From Stenotrophomonas maltophilia (GTDB lineage Bacteria; Pseudomonadota; Gammaproteobacteria; Xanthomonadales; Xanthomonadaceae): 64,000 nucleotides of DNA. The stretch's first letter is position 1. Every line of letters begins with the position of its first letter. The stretch spans positions 124,001 to 188,000 of the forward strand of contig NZ_NERD01000002.1 of NCBI RefSeq assembly GCF_002799155.1. The letters are read 5' to 3'. The translations under genes and the position numbers were made by a program. This document shows positions 37,817-45,863 of this stretch, in pieces. A model generated the notes under the pieces. That model ran no database searches and was not told the DNA's origin. It worked only from the letters and a program-made list of their open reading frames with translations.

Positions 37817-40018
37817 ATGAGCCTGCGTTTTCTTCCCTGGTCCTTTGCCCTCGCGCTGCTGGTCGGCTGCAGTACGGTGTCCGCGCCGCACGTGCAGCGC
37901 AACGGCAACCTGTCGCCCAGCGCCGACGCCGGCCAGGCGGCCGACGTCGCTGCCGATGCCGCCCGTGAAAGCCAAGGGGCACCGCAGGCGGTGATCCGCC
38001 GTGGCACCGGCACGATGATCAACCGCCAGGCCGCGCGCGCGCCGGCATCGGCGCTGCACGGCGCCAGCACCGGCGAGGCGACCTTCAACTTCGAAGGCGA
38101 ATCGCTGCATGCGGTGGTCAAGGCCATCCTCGGCGACATGCTCGGCCAGAACTACGTGATCGCACCGGGCGTGCAGGGCACGGTCACCCTGGCCACGCCC
38201 AAGCCGGTATCGCCGGCGCAGGCACTGAACCTGCTGGAGATGGTGCTGGGCTGGAACAACGCGCGCATGGTCTACAGCGGTGGGCGCTACAACATCGTCG
38301 CCGCCGACCAGGCGCTGGCCGGCACGGTCGCACCGAGCACGGCACCGGCGGCCAGTGCACGCGGTTTCGAAGTCCGCGTGGTGCCGCTGCAGTTCATCTC
38401 CGCCACCGAGATGAAGAAGGTGCTGGAGCCGTACGCGCGCCCCAACGCCATCGTCAACGTGGACAGCGGCCGCAACGTGATCACCCTTGGTGGTACCCGC
38501 GCCGAGCTGGAGAACTACCTGCGCACCGTCGAGATCTTCGACGTCGACTGGTTGTCGGGCATGTCGGTGGGCGTGTTCCCGATCCAGTCGGGCAAGGCCG
38601 AGCAGGTGGCGGCCGACCTGGAAAAGGTGTTCGGCGAAGAGAGCAAGACGCCCAGTGCCGGCATGTTCCGTTTCCTGCCGCTGGAGAATGCCAACGCCGT
38701 GTTGGTGATCACGCCGCAGGTGCGCTACCTGGACCAGATCCAGCAGTGGCTGGATCGCATCGACACCGCCGGCGGCAGCGCCCGCCTGTTCTCCTACGAG
38801 CTGCGCTACATCAAGGCACGCGACCTGGCCGAGCGCCTCAGCGAGGCCTTCGCCAGCAGTGGCAACCGCGGCGGCTCCAGCCCGGCCTCGCTGGCACCGG
38901 GCGCCATTCCGTCGCAGCTGGGCGGCGACGGCGACCGTGGCATGGACAACAGCAGCAGCAACCTGGGTTCGACGCTGGGCGGAACCAGTGGCAGTGGCAG
39001 CAGCAATGGCAGCCTGAACCTGCCGCAGCGCCAGCCCGGCAACGTCAGTGTCAGCCTGGAGGTGGAGGGCGACCGCGTCGGCGTGTCGGCGGTGGAGGAA
39101 ACCAACACCCTGCTGGTGCGTTCGACCCCGCAGGCCTGGCGCTCGATCCGCGAGGTGATCGAGAAGCTGGATGTGATGCCGCTGCAGGTGCATATCGAGG
39201 CACAGGTGGCCGAAGTGGCGCTGACCGGTGACCTGAAGTACGGCGTGAACTGGTTCTTCGACAACGCCGTGGCCGGCCGCACACTGACCGGCGCGCTCAG
39301 CGGCCTGACCCTGCCGCCGGCTGCTGCGGGTGCCTGGAATACCTTTGCGGGTGGCGTGACCGGCAATGATGGTGTGGGCTGGGCATTCACCGGCCACAAT
39401 GCCGCTGCCGTGGTCAGCGCGCTGGACAAGGTGACCGACCTGCGCCTGCTGCAGACGCCATCGGTGTTCGTGCGCAACAACGCCGAGGCCACGCTCAACG
39501 TCGGCGACAAGGTGCCGATCAACACCACCACGGTGAATACCGGCGTGGGCACCAGCACCTACAGCTCGGTGCAGTACATCGACACCGGCGTGATCCTCAA
39601 GGTGCGCCCGCGCGTGACCCGTGACGGCACCGTATTCCTGGATATCGTGCAGGAAGTCAGCAGCGCCTCGGACGTGCCGGACGCCTGCAACCCGACCGAG
39701 CGCAACTGCAACCCGCGCATCTCGACCAAGAAGCTGTCCACCGAAGCGGCGGTGCAGAGCGGCGACACCATCATGCTGGCGGGCCTGATCACCGACTCGG
39801 CCACCGACGGCAGCAGCGGCATCCCCGGCCTGAGCAGGATCCCGGTGGTCGGTGCGTTGTTCGGGCAGAAGACCCGCACCAGCCGTCGTTCGGAAGTGAT
39901 CGTGCTGCTGACCCCGACGATCGTCCGCAACAGCCAGGAATCGCGCAATCTGACCGACGAGTACAGCAAGCGCTTCCGCGCGATGGAGCCGCTGAACCAG
40001 CCGCGCGCGAAGAAGTAG
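37817..40018 (+). CDS. xpsD: Type II secretion outer-membrane secretin XpsD (GspD), lipoprotein
   Basis: A 733-residue secretin forming the multimeric outer-membrane channel. The signal peptide ends in a lipobox (LLVGC, Cys18), so it is probably lipidated and may need no separate pilotin. N-domains run from about 95 (GEATFNFEGESLHAVVKAILGDMLGQNYVIAPGVQGTVTL) through N1-N3, with a Ser/Gly-rich insertion at about 355-400 (SSSNLGSTLGGTSGSGSSNGSL). The secretin core includes VPINTTTVNTGVGTSTYSSVQYIDTGVILKVRPRV and GDTIMLAGLITDSATDGSSGIPGLSRIPVVGALFG. Last gene of the xps operon. Confidence 0.96.
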   Translation: MSLRFLPWSFALALLVGCSTVSAPHVQRNGNLSPSADAGQAADVAADAARESQGAPQAVIRRGTGTMINRQAARAPASALHGASTGEATFNFEGESLHAVVKAILGDMLGQNYVIAPGVQGTVTLATPKPVSPAQALNLLEMVLGWNNARMVYSGGRYNIVAADQALAGTVAPSTAPAASARGFEVRVVPLQFISATEMKKVLEPYARPNAIVNVDSGRNVITLGGTRAELENYLRTVEIFDVDWLSGMSVGVFPIQSGKAEQVAADLEKVFGEESKTPSAGMFRFLPLENANAVLVITPQVRYLDQIQQWLDRIDTAGGSARLFSYELRYIKARDLAERLSEAFASSGNRGGSSPASLAPGAIPSQLGGDGDRGMDNSSSNLGSTLGGTSGSGSSNGSLNLPQRQPGNVSVSLEVEGDRVGVSAVEETNTLLVRSTPQAWRSIREVIEKLDVMPLQVHIEAQVAEVALTGDLKYGVNWFFDNAVAGRTLTGALSGLTLPPAAAGAWNTFAGGVTGNDGVGWAFTGHNAAAVVSALDKVTDLRLLQTPSVFVRNNAEATLNVGDKVPINTTTVNTGVGTSTYSSVQYIDTGVILKVRPRVTRDGTVFLDIVQEVSSASDVPDACNPTERNCNPRISTKKLSTEAAVQSGDTIMLAGLITDSATDGSSGIPGLSRIPVVGALFGQKTRTSRRSEVIVLLTPTIVRNSQESRNLTDEYSKRFRAMEPLNQPRAKK

Positions 40019-40025
40019 GGGGTTA

Positions 40026-40340
40026 CGGCCGGGCTGCGCCCGGCACCCGCCGAAGCAACGGCCGAAGCAATAGCAATAGCAACAGCAACAGCGGGCATTC
40101 CGTGGGATGGCGGGGCGGTGTGGGGTGGCAGGACACGCCGTAAACCCCCCTCCGGGGTCCGGCCCAGCCGCTGGCGGCTGTGCGTTCGGGCGCTTGCGAA
40201 GCAGTGCTTCGCAAGCAAAGCGCCCTCACCCATGGGGGCTCGATGGCGCCATCCATGGCGCCAACGGTCCTGCCACCCCACACCGCCCCGCCTCTGACAG
40301 ATTCCTGCGGCTGTGGGTAGGTGTCGACCTTGGTCGACAC
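40026..40340 (+). repeat. Composite intergenic element, copy B (full) with SMAG cap
   Basis: Perfect 25-bp inverted arms at 40109-40133 and 40268-40292 enclose 134 bp. The leader (40027-40105) has a gccgggc/gcccggc hairpin and AGCAAYAGC repeats. The interior contains ACGCCGTAAAC, an 11-bp hairpin (gcttgcgaagc, 40192-40216) and GGCGCCATCCATGGCGCC. The tail CTCTGACAG-ATTCCTGCGG leads into an SMAG hairpin (GTAG at 40317, arms gtgtcgacc/ggtcgacac to 40340). Order and wording parallel copy A. Confidence 0.8.
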
Positions 40341-40366
40341 ATCTGTCAGATACCGATATACAAAAA

Positions 40367-40409
40367 TGGGGTCAGATCCGTTTTCCTCTGGAAAACGGAT
40401 CTGACCCCA
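40367..40409. repeat. Perfect 20-bp hairpin, GGGGTCAGATCC family
   Basis: A 20-bp perfect stem starts tggggtcagatccgttttcc and is closed by a tct loop. A related imperfect copy (18-bp arms with two mismatches) lies at 62995-63033. Both would form strong RNA hairpins on either strand; neither has a following T-tract. Confidence 0.8.
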
Positions 40410-40424
40410 GCCTTTGCCGGCGGA

Positions 40425-40590
40425 TCGCAGAAATCTGTCGAAGGCGCGACCGAGCCTACAGGGACGTATTTACGGCGTCCCCCGCAACCGGACCCACCCC
40501 GCCATCCCCAAGGAACCCGCCTTTGCTTCGGCTGTTGCTGTTGCCTTGGCCTGAAGCAGGCGCCGGGTGCAACCCGGCCGATACCCTCCC
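40425..40590 (-). repeat. Composite intergenic element, copy D (reverse, one arm deleted)
   Basis: On the minus strand it reads: hairpin leader with AACAGCAACAGC repeats, GGATGGCGGGGTGGGTCC arm, ACGCCGTAAATACGTCCC core, TGTAGGCTCGG, then directly the TTCGACAGATTTCTGCG tail. The second arm and the inner hairpin are missing. It faces copy B. Confidence 0.75.
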
Positions 40591-40628
40591 GGTGCTACGC
40601 TGTGGCCACCGACAACCACGGAGGCGGG

Positions 40629-41480
40629 ATGGGGGCGATCGTGTTGTTGCCGCTGTGCGTGGACGATGCCGCGCTCGACCGCTGCCTGGCCGCACTGGAT
40701 GCCGGCACGGCGCCAGGGACCGCGGTCTGGTTGGCCGATGATGCGCAGACCGGGCCGCGCGCGCAGGCGGTGGTGGAACACTGGTTGGCGCATACGCCGC
40801 TGCAGGCCGAGTACACCCGGCGCGCGCGGCCATTGGGCGAAGTTGCCCATCTGGACGAGATGCTGCGCGCCTGCGATGGCCTGGACGTGGCGGTGCTGGC
40901 GCCGGACAGCGTGCCCTCACCCGGCTGGTTGCAGCAGTTGCAGGACGCCTTCGCACGCGATGCCGCCATCGCCACCGCAACCCCATGGTGCAACGCCGGC
41001 GAGACCGCAGCGTGGCCACGGCTGGGCGAGATCAATCCCGAACCGCAGGACCAGGCCCTGCTGGCGCACACCTGCGCGACGTTGCCGACGCTGCACCCGG
41101 AGCTGCCATCGGCGGTCACCCACGCGGTACTGGTGCGTGGCAACGCGCGCCGCCGTGCCGGTGGCCTGGACGTGGAGAGTTACGCGGGCTGGAACGCGGC
41201 ACTGGTCGACCTCAGCCTGCGCATGGCCGGCCTGGGGTGGCGCAACGTGTTGTGCGAAACCGCCTTTGTCAGCCGGGCAGGGGAGGCCGTCAGCCGCGAT
41301 GGCGACCTGGAGGCCCTGGCGGCGCGCTGGCCGGCCTGGGTACCGCGGCTGGCCGACTTCCTGATGCGCGATCCACTGCACGGGTTGCGGGCTGATCTGC
41401 AGCAGCGCATGCGGCAGGCGATAATGCCGCGGGAACAGGGTGACCTGTTCGTTCAGTCCGCGCCGGAGCCACCCGTTTGA
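40629..41480 (+). CDS. GT2-like glycosyltransferase-fold protein, degenerate
   Basis: A 283-residue protein, probably related to family 2 glycosyltransferases. LADDAQTGPRAQAVVEHWLAH sits where GT2 enzymes have a nucleotide-binding DDGS, and VAVLAPDSVPSPGWLQQLQDAF resembles the GT2 region around D-x-D (x-N-x-D-x-x-x-x-PGWL). The acidic metal motif is altered (PDS), so activity is doubtful. No signal peptide or clear membrane helix. The start has GGAGG upstream; the stop overlaps the TTG start of the next, intact GT2 gene, so the pair is co-translated. The acceptor is unknown. Confidence 0.55.
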   Translation: MGAIVLLPLCVDDAALDRCLAALDAGTAPGTAVWLADDAQTGPRAQAVVEHWLAHTPLQAEYTRRARPLGEVAHLDEMLRACDGLDVAVLAPDSVPSPGWLQQLQDAFARDAAIATATPWCNAGETAAWPRLGEINPEPQDQALLAHTCATLPTLHPELPSAVTHAVLVRGNARRRAGGLDVESYAGWNAALVDLSLRMAGLGWRNVLCETAFVSRAGEAVSRDGDLEALAARWPAWVPRLADFLMRDPLHGLRADLQQRMRQAIMPREQGDLFVQSAPEPPV

Positions 41481-42316
41481 ATGTTGCCATTGCCGCCATC
41501 GTCGTCACCTACCAGAGTGGCAGCACCATTGATGCCTGCCTTTCGCGCCTGCGCCAGGCGCAGGATGTGGCCGAGATCCGGGTGATCGACAATGGTTCGC
41601 TGGATGGCACCCTGGACATCGTGCAGCGGCATGCCAGCCACGATCCGCGCGTGCGCTTCGTCGGCAACCCGGACAACCCCGGCTTCGCCGCCGCCAACAA
41701 CCAGGGCGTGGCCGACTCGCGCAGCCCGTGGCTGGCCTTCATCAACCCGGACCTGATGGTCGAGCCGGATACGCTGGCCGAACTGCGTTCGCGCGCCGAA
41801 GCACTGGGCGATTGCCTGCTGGGCGTCGAACAGGTGGACGAGCATGGCCACGCCGACGAGGCGGTGCGCCGCCGCGACCCGGATTTCCTGATGATGCTGC
41901 GTTCGCCCGGCAAGGGCTCCAGGCTGGCGGTTCCGCGTGAGCCGCACCAGGCGCTGCAGCGGGTACCTGCGTTGTCTGGCGCATTGCTGATGATGCCGCG
42001 CGCGCTGTTCGACCGCATCGGTGGCTGGGACGCGGGCTATCGCCTGCACGCCGAGGACCTGGACCTGTGCCGTCGCGCACGCGAGGCCGGCGCGGTGGTG
42101 GCGATCGCCAACGACCTGCAGGTTACCCATGTGCGCGGTGTCTCCAGCCGCTCACGGCCGTTCTTCGTGGAATGGCACAAGCACAGGGGGCTGTGGCGCT
42201 ACTTCCAGAAGTTCGAGGCCGGGCAGCGTCCGCTGCCGGTACGCGTGGCGGTATGGGGCGCGATCTGGGCACATGCGCTGCTGCTGGTGCCCCGCCTGCT
42301 GCGCAGGTCGTTGTAG
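41477..42316 (+). CDS. Family 2 glycosyltransferase (rhamnosyltransferase-like)
   Basis: A 279-residue GT2 enzyme of the COG1216 type, which commonly transfers rhamnose or related sugars to polysaccharide. N-terminus [21 protein letters not shown], then [16 protein letters not shown] (nucleotide-sugar site), [29 protein letters not shown] (the NxGFxxxxNxG and NPD/DxD-like blocks) and [21 protein letters not shown] (the ED-x-D-x-x-x-R catalytic block). The start is an unusual TTG overlapping the upstream stop (TTGA); an ATG four bases later is out of frame. A C-terminal amphipathic or hydrophobic segment ([19 protein letters not shown]) may attach it to the membrane. Confidence 0.85.
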   Translation: MNVAIAAIVVTYQSGSTIDACLSRLRQAQDVAEIRVIDNGSLDGTLDIVQRHASHDPRVRFVGNPDNPGFAAANNQGVADSRSPWLAFINPDLMVEPDTLAELRSRAEALGDCLLGVEQVDEHGHADEAVRRRDPDFLMMLRSPGKGSRLAVPREPHQALQRVPALSGALLMMPRALFDRIGGWDAGYRLHAEDLDLCRRAREAGAVVAIANDLQVTHVRGVSSRSRPFFVEWHKHRGLWRYFQKFEAGQRPLPVRVAVWGAIWAHALLLVPRLLRRSL

Positions 42317-42328
42317 CGCCGCAAGAGC

Positions 42329-42351
42329 ATCCACGCATGGCGTGGATCTAC
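42329..42351 (-). repeat. SMAG hairpin after the GT2 gene
   Basis: The inverted repeat atccacgc/gcgtggat with an atg loop is followed by CTAC (GTAG on the minus strand). The stretch from GAGC to CTACC matches the unit at 15046-15073 base for base. It lies between the GT2 stop and pncB. Confidence 0.8.
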
Positions 42352-42425
42352 CCATGTTGTTCCCCGTGAGCCGAGCGTGGCTCGCAGGCACCCCGGTTCA
42401 CCCTGCCGGGCGCATAATCCGCCCC

Positions 42426-43604
42426 ATGCCTATCATCCAGTCCCTGCTCGACACCGACCTGTACAAGTTCACCATGATGCAGGCGGTGCTCCACCAGCAC
42501 CCCGGCGCCCAGGTGCAGTACCGTTTCAAGTGCCGCACGCCCGGTATCGACCTGGCAAGCTGCATCGACCAGATCGATGAAGAAATCGACCACCTGTGCA
42601 GCCTGCGTTTCAGCGACGCGGAGCTGGACTACATGCGTGGCCTGCGCTTCGTGAAGCCGGATTTCGCCGATTTCCTCGGCCTGTTCCATCTCGACCGCAA
42701 GTACATCCAGCTGCGCGCATCAAAGGCCGTGCCCGGCGAGATCGAACTGGACATCACCGGCCCGTGGCTGCACACCATCCTGTTCGAAGTGCCGTTGCTG
42801 GCGATCATCAATGAAGTCTGGTTCCGCAACACCACCACGGCCGACTTCGCCGAAGGCGAACGCCGCCTGCAGGCCAAGGCCGCGCTGCTGCGCGATACCC
42901 CCGGCTTCGAGCAGTGCCGCATTGCCGACTACGGCAGCCGCCGCCGCTACTCGCGGGACTGGCATGCGCGGCTGCTGCCGCTGCTGCGCGATGCGCTCGG
43001 CCCGCAGCTGGTCGGTACCAGCAACGTTCACTTCGCCCGCCTGTACGGCATGACCCCGCACGGCACCATGGCCCATGAGTACCTGCAGGCCTTCCAGGCC
43101 CTCGGCCCGCGCCTGCGCGATTCGCAGGTGGCGGCACTGGAATCGTGGGCGCGGGAATATCGCGGCGATCTGGGCATCGCGCTGTCCGACGTGGTCGGCC
43201 TGGATGCGTTCCTGCGCGACTTCGACATGTACTTCTGCAAGCTGTTCGACGGCGTGCGCCATGATTCCGGCGATCCGTTCGACTGGGGTGACCGCATGCT
43301 GGCGCATTTCCAGCAGCGCCGGGTCGATCCGCGCAGCAAGGTGCTGGTGTTCAGCGATGGGCTCGACATCGCCAAAGTGATGCGCCTGTACGACTACTTC
43401 CGCGGTCGCTGCCAGGTCGCCTTCGGCGTCGGCACCCACCTGACCAATGATCTGGGCCCGACGCCGCTCAACATCGTCATCAAGATGGTCCGCTGCAATG
43501 GCCAGCCGGTGGCCAAGCTCAGCGATTCGCCGGGCAAGAGCATGTGCGACGACCCGGGTTACCTGGCCTACCTGCGCCAGGTCTTCGAGCTGCCGCCGGC
43601 GTAA
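42426..43604 (+). CDS. pncB: Nicotinate phosphoribosyltransferase
   Basis: A 392-residue cytosolic enzyme of NAD salvage that joins nicotinate and PRPP, coupled to ATP hydrolysis, to give nicotinate mononucleotide. Features: N-terminus [25 protein letters not shown], the region around the phosphorylated histidine ([23 protein letters not shown], with H in TPHGT) and the C-terminal phosphate-binding [33 protein letters not shown]. The length matches E. coli PncB (400). Start at the ATG that gives the family N-terminus; upstream in-frame codons run through the GT2 gene. Confidence 0.97.
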   Translation: MPIIQSLLDTDLYKFTMMQAVLHQHPGAQVQYRFKCRTPGIDLASCIDQIDEEIDHLCSLRFSDAELDYMRGLRFVKPDFADFLGLFHLDRKYIQLRASKAVPGEIELDITGPWLHTILFEVPLLAIINEVWFRNTTTADFAEGERRLQAKAALLRDTPGFEQCRIADYGSRRRYSRDWHARLLPLLRDALGPQLVGTSNVHFARLYGMTPHGTMAHEYLQAFQALGPRLRDSQVAALESWAREYRGDLGIALSDVVGLDAFLRDFDMYFCKLFDGVRHDSGDPFDWGDRMLAHFQQRRVDPRSKVLVFSDGLDIAKVMRLYDYFRGRCQVAFGVGTHLTNDLGPTPLNIVIKMVRCNGQPVAKLSDSPGKSMCDDPGYLAYLRQVFELPPA

Positions 43605-43613
43605 AGCGCCGGC

Positions 43614-43979
43614 TTACAGGTAGTCGACGACCACCAGGTAAGCGCCCTGCAGCGGTTGCTGCTTCGAAGCCTGCACGCTGTAGCGCTCGGAGAAGGCGAT
43701 ATCGCCGGCGCGCATCGCGCTGGCCGACACCGACAGCTTCTGGCCCTGGCGCTTGCCATCGCGCAGCGTCGCGGCCTGGCCATCGGCCAGCGCCGTCACG
43801 GCCACCGTCGAACCCTTGGCCGACGGCGGGCAGGCCGCCAGGCTCAGCTCACCCTGGGACAGGTTCGTCGTGCAGCCCGGCTCGGCGATGCGGCCGCTGA
43901 AACGAATGTTGCCGCTGCTGGCCTGGGCCAGCGCGCTGACGGACATCAGGGCCACGCACAGCAGAATGGAATTCCTCAT
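43614..43979 (-). CDS. Small fimbrial (pilin-like) protein, divergent from smf-1
   Basis: A 121-residue exported protein with signal peptide MRNSILLCVALMSVSALAQA and a mature part of about 101 residues. The mature start SSGNIRFSGRIAEPGC matches the pilin N-terminal extension and first strand (x-G-x-I-x-F-x-G-x-I-x-x-x-x-C), and the end AYLVVVDYL resembles the pilin beta-zipper C-terminus. It is much shorter than a normal type 1 subunit (about 160), and its two cysteines are only 16 residues apart. It is divergent from smf-1 across a 459-bp AT-rich gap and convergent with pncB. Possible roles are a minor, terminating or anchoring subunit; this is inference. Confidence 0.65.
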   Translation of the reverse strand: MRNSILLCVALMSVSALAQASSGNIRFSGRIAEPGCTTNLSQGELSLAACPPSAKGSTVAVTALADGQAATLRDGKRQGQKLSVSASAMRAGDIAFSERYSVQASKQQPLQGAYLVVVDYL

Positions 43980-44438
43980 GACACGTTCTCTGGTTCGGTG
44001 TGTCCTAGTTAGCGACAGGTTCGATCCGCCTTTAATAGGACAAATCCGAATCTGCTAGGGCCATCACCAAGAAAGAGTGATGCGCATCAAATAAGGTGAT
44101 TTCCACCTGAAAAAGGCCGGTTTCCGCGCCTGTCGAACACGCCGCTCAACGTGTCATCCACGGTCGTCTGTGACCCGGCCGTCCCACCGTCAAATCCTCC
44201 ACGCGCTTCTGGCGCCCATTCCGCCTACCACGTCACATTTAAGGCGTCAATGAATTGGCGTTCAGAAAAATAATGAGACTTTCATCACAGTTATGCCTAT
44301 ACTTGCGTCACGGATTCAGGGGTAGGTATGTCCGAGTCCGGCCACAGGTGAGACGCAAGGATGGGTCTTGATAGCCCGGCAGTGCTCCTTGCTTCCTCCT
44401 CTACTTCTCATCTCTTCAGTAGGGTTAGGTAAAAGCGA
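43980..44438. promoter_or_regulatory. 459-bp AT-rich divergent regulatory region upstream of smf-1
   Basis: No gene is seen. AT content is well above that of the flanks, as expected of a regulated surface-structure promoter. Visible elements are a perfect 12-bp palindrome TGATGCGCATCA (44078-44089), a nearby imperfect AGGTG/CACCT pair, AT-rich runs at 44240-44275, and TATACT (44298-44303), a candidate -10 leaving a leader of about 135 bases before smf-1. I see no pair of inverted repeats that would suggest an invertible phase switch. Confidence 0.5.
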
Positions 44439-44978
44439 ATGCACAAGATCAATATCATCGCCGCTCTGATGCTGGCCGCCGCTCCGCTGGCCGCCAACGC
44501 CGCCGACGGCACCATCACCTTCAACGGCAAGGTGACCGACAAGACCTGCACCATCTCGACCCCGGGCGGCAAGGACTTCGCCGTCAACCTGCCGACCGTG
44601 TCCAAGAACACCCTGGCCGCCGCCGGTAACGTTGCGGGCCGTACCCCGTTCGCCATCAACCTGACCAAGTGCAGCGCCGGCAACGTCGCCACCTACTTCG
44701 AGCCGGGTTCGACCGTTGACTTCAACACCGGCCGCCTGCTGAACCAGGCCTCGGCCAACGCTGCCACCAACGTGCAGCTGCAGCTGCTGGGTTCGAACAA
44801 CCAGGTCCTGCCGATCAAGGCTGCCGGCGCTGGCCAGGCCCAGACCAACTCGCAGTGGGTCACCGTCGGCACCGACGGCTCGGCCGATCTGAACTACTAC
44901 GCTGAGTACTACGCCACTGCCGCCGCCACCCCGGGCGACGTCACCAGCAGCGTGAAGTACACGATCATCTACAACTGA
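44439..44978 (+). CDS. smf-1: Major fimbrial subunit SMF-1
   Basis: A 179-residue type 1 fimbrial pilin assembled by the chaperone-usher route. The signal peptide is MHKINIIAALMLAAAPLAANA and the mature protein starts ADGTITFNGKVTDKTCTIS. Two cysteines (DKTCTIS and LTKCSAG) form the conserved pilin disulfide, and the C-terminus (SSVKYTIIYN) is a beta-zipper ending in an aromatic at the penultimate position. The mature N-terminus and operon fit the SMF-1 fimbriae of S. maltophilia, implicated in adherence and biofilm; the species assignment is from memory. First gene of smf-1, chaperone, usher, adhesin. Confidence 0.9.
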   Translation: MHKINIIAALMLAAAPLAANAADGTITFNGKVTDKTCTISTPGGKDFAVNLPTVSKNTLAAAGNVAGRTPFAINLTKCSAGNVATYFEPGSTVDFNTGRLLNQASANAATNVQLQLLGSNNQVLPIKAAGAGQAQTNSQWVTVGTDGSADLNYYAEYYATAAATPGDVTSSVKYTIIYN

Positions 44979-44993
44979 TCGCAGTCGTACCCG

Positions 44994-45021
44994 CACTGGC
45001 CGGCGTACGCGCCGGCCAGTG
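44994..45021 (+). other. Stable hairpin between the pilin and chaperone genes
   Basis: A 12-bp perfect stem cactggccggcg/cgccggccagtg with a tacg loop lies 15 bp past the smf-1 stop, with no T-tract. In chaperone-usher operons such structures stabilise the major-pilin message relative to downstream genes; that role is inferred here. Confidence 0.7.
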
Positions 45022-45063
45022 CACCGCGGCCCCTGGCCACATACCTCGAGCGTAGTACTTCCG

Positions 45064-45792
45064 ATGAAAGCATTCTTTCCCCGGGCGCTGCTGCTGGCAG
45101 CGTTCACGCTGCCCTTCTGCCAGAACGCTCTGGCTGGCGTGGTGGTCAATGGCACGCGAGTGATCTACCCGGCGCAGGCGCGCGAAGTCACCGTGCAGGT
45201 CGACAACGTGGGCGATTCGCCGGCGCTGGTCCAAGCCTGGATCGACAGCGGCGACGCCAACCAGACCGCCGATACCAGCGATGCCCCGTTCGTGCTGACG
45301 CCGCCGATCGCGCGTGTCGAGCCGGGCCGCAGCCAGGCGCTGCGTCTGATCTTCTCCGGCGCGCAGCTGCCGACCGACCGTGAGTCGGTGTTCTGGCTCA
45401 ACGTGCTGGACGTTCCGCCGTCGCCGGACAACGCCGACAGCGGCGAACAGAATTACCTGCAGGTCGCGTTTCGTTCGCGCCTGAAGCTCTTCTACCGGCC
45501 GCAGGGCCTGAAGGGCGTCGCCAACGACGCACCGGCAGCGCTGCGCTGGACCCGCACCGGCGACCGCCTGCGGGTGGAAAACCCGAGCCCCTTCCACGTC
45601 ACGCTGGCCGAAGTGCATGCCGTGGCCGGCAGCAGTGAAAAGACCGTCGAGGACAAGGGCGCCATGGTCGCGCCGAAGCAGAGCCTGGAGTTCACCGCAC
45701 CGGCGGGCTCCGACCAGGTGCGCTTCATCACCATCAACGATTACGGCGGTCGGGTGGAGCACAAGGTCCGCCTCGGCAGTACCGGGGGCTGA
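45064..45792 (+). CDS. Periplasmic fimbrial chaperone (PapD-like)
   Basis: A 242-residue periplasmic chaperone that caps pilin subunits by donor-strand complementation. Signal peptide MKAFFPRALLLAAFTLPFCQNALA, then the first Ig domain with GVVVNGTRVIYPAQAREVTVQVDN, the family signature region ESVFWLNVLDVPPSPDNADSGEQNYLQVAFRSRLKLFYRP (FWLN-x-x-x-[IV]-P-P and the R-x-KLFYRP cleft) and a second Ig domain ending INDYGGRVEHKVRLG. The conserved cleft Arg/Lys pair (TRVIY, RLKLFYRP) is present. It lies 85 bp after smf-1 and 71 bp before the usher. Confidence 0.94.
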   Translation: MKAFFPRALLLAAFTLPFCQNALAGVVVNGTRVIYPAQAREVTVQVDNVGDSPALVQAWIDSGDANQTADTSDAPFVLTPPIARVEPGRSQALRLIFSGAQLPTDRESVFWLNVLDVPPSPDNADSGEQNYLQVAFRSRLKLFYRPQGLKGVANDAPAALRWTRTGDRLRVENPSPFHVTLAEVHAVAGSSEKTVEDKGAMVAPKQSLEFTAPAGSDQVRFITINDYGGRVEHKVRLGSTGG

Positions 45793-45863
45793 ACGCGCCG
45801 CGCCGGCCACGGGCCTGCGCATCCCGCCACCGCCGCCGTGCGGCGAATTGAAGGAATGTCAGT

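Larger units (their letters stand above)
40019..40628. other. 610-bp gap after xpsD filled with repeats
   Basis: No gene is seen. It holds composite element copy B (forward), an SMAG hairpin, a perfect 20-bp GGGGTCAGATCC palindrome and composite copy D (reverse). The last 30 bases before 40629 carry a ribosome-binding site (GGAGG) for the next gene, and a TACGCT hexamer at about 40596 is a possible -10. Confidence 0.8.

Noticed and set aside
43980-44438. Invertible phase-variation switch upstream of smf-1
   Set aside because: I looked for flanking inverted repeats of 9 bp or more and a nearby recombinase gene; neither is seen.
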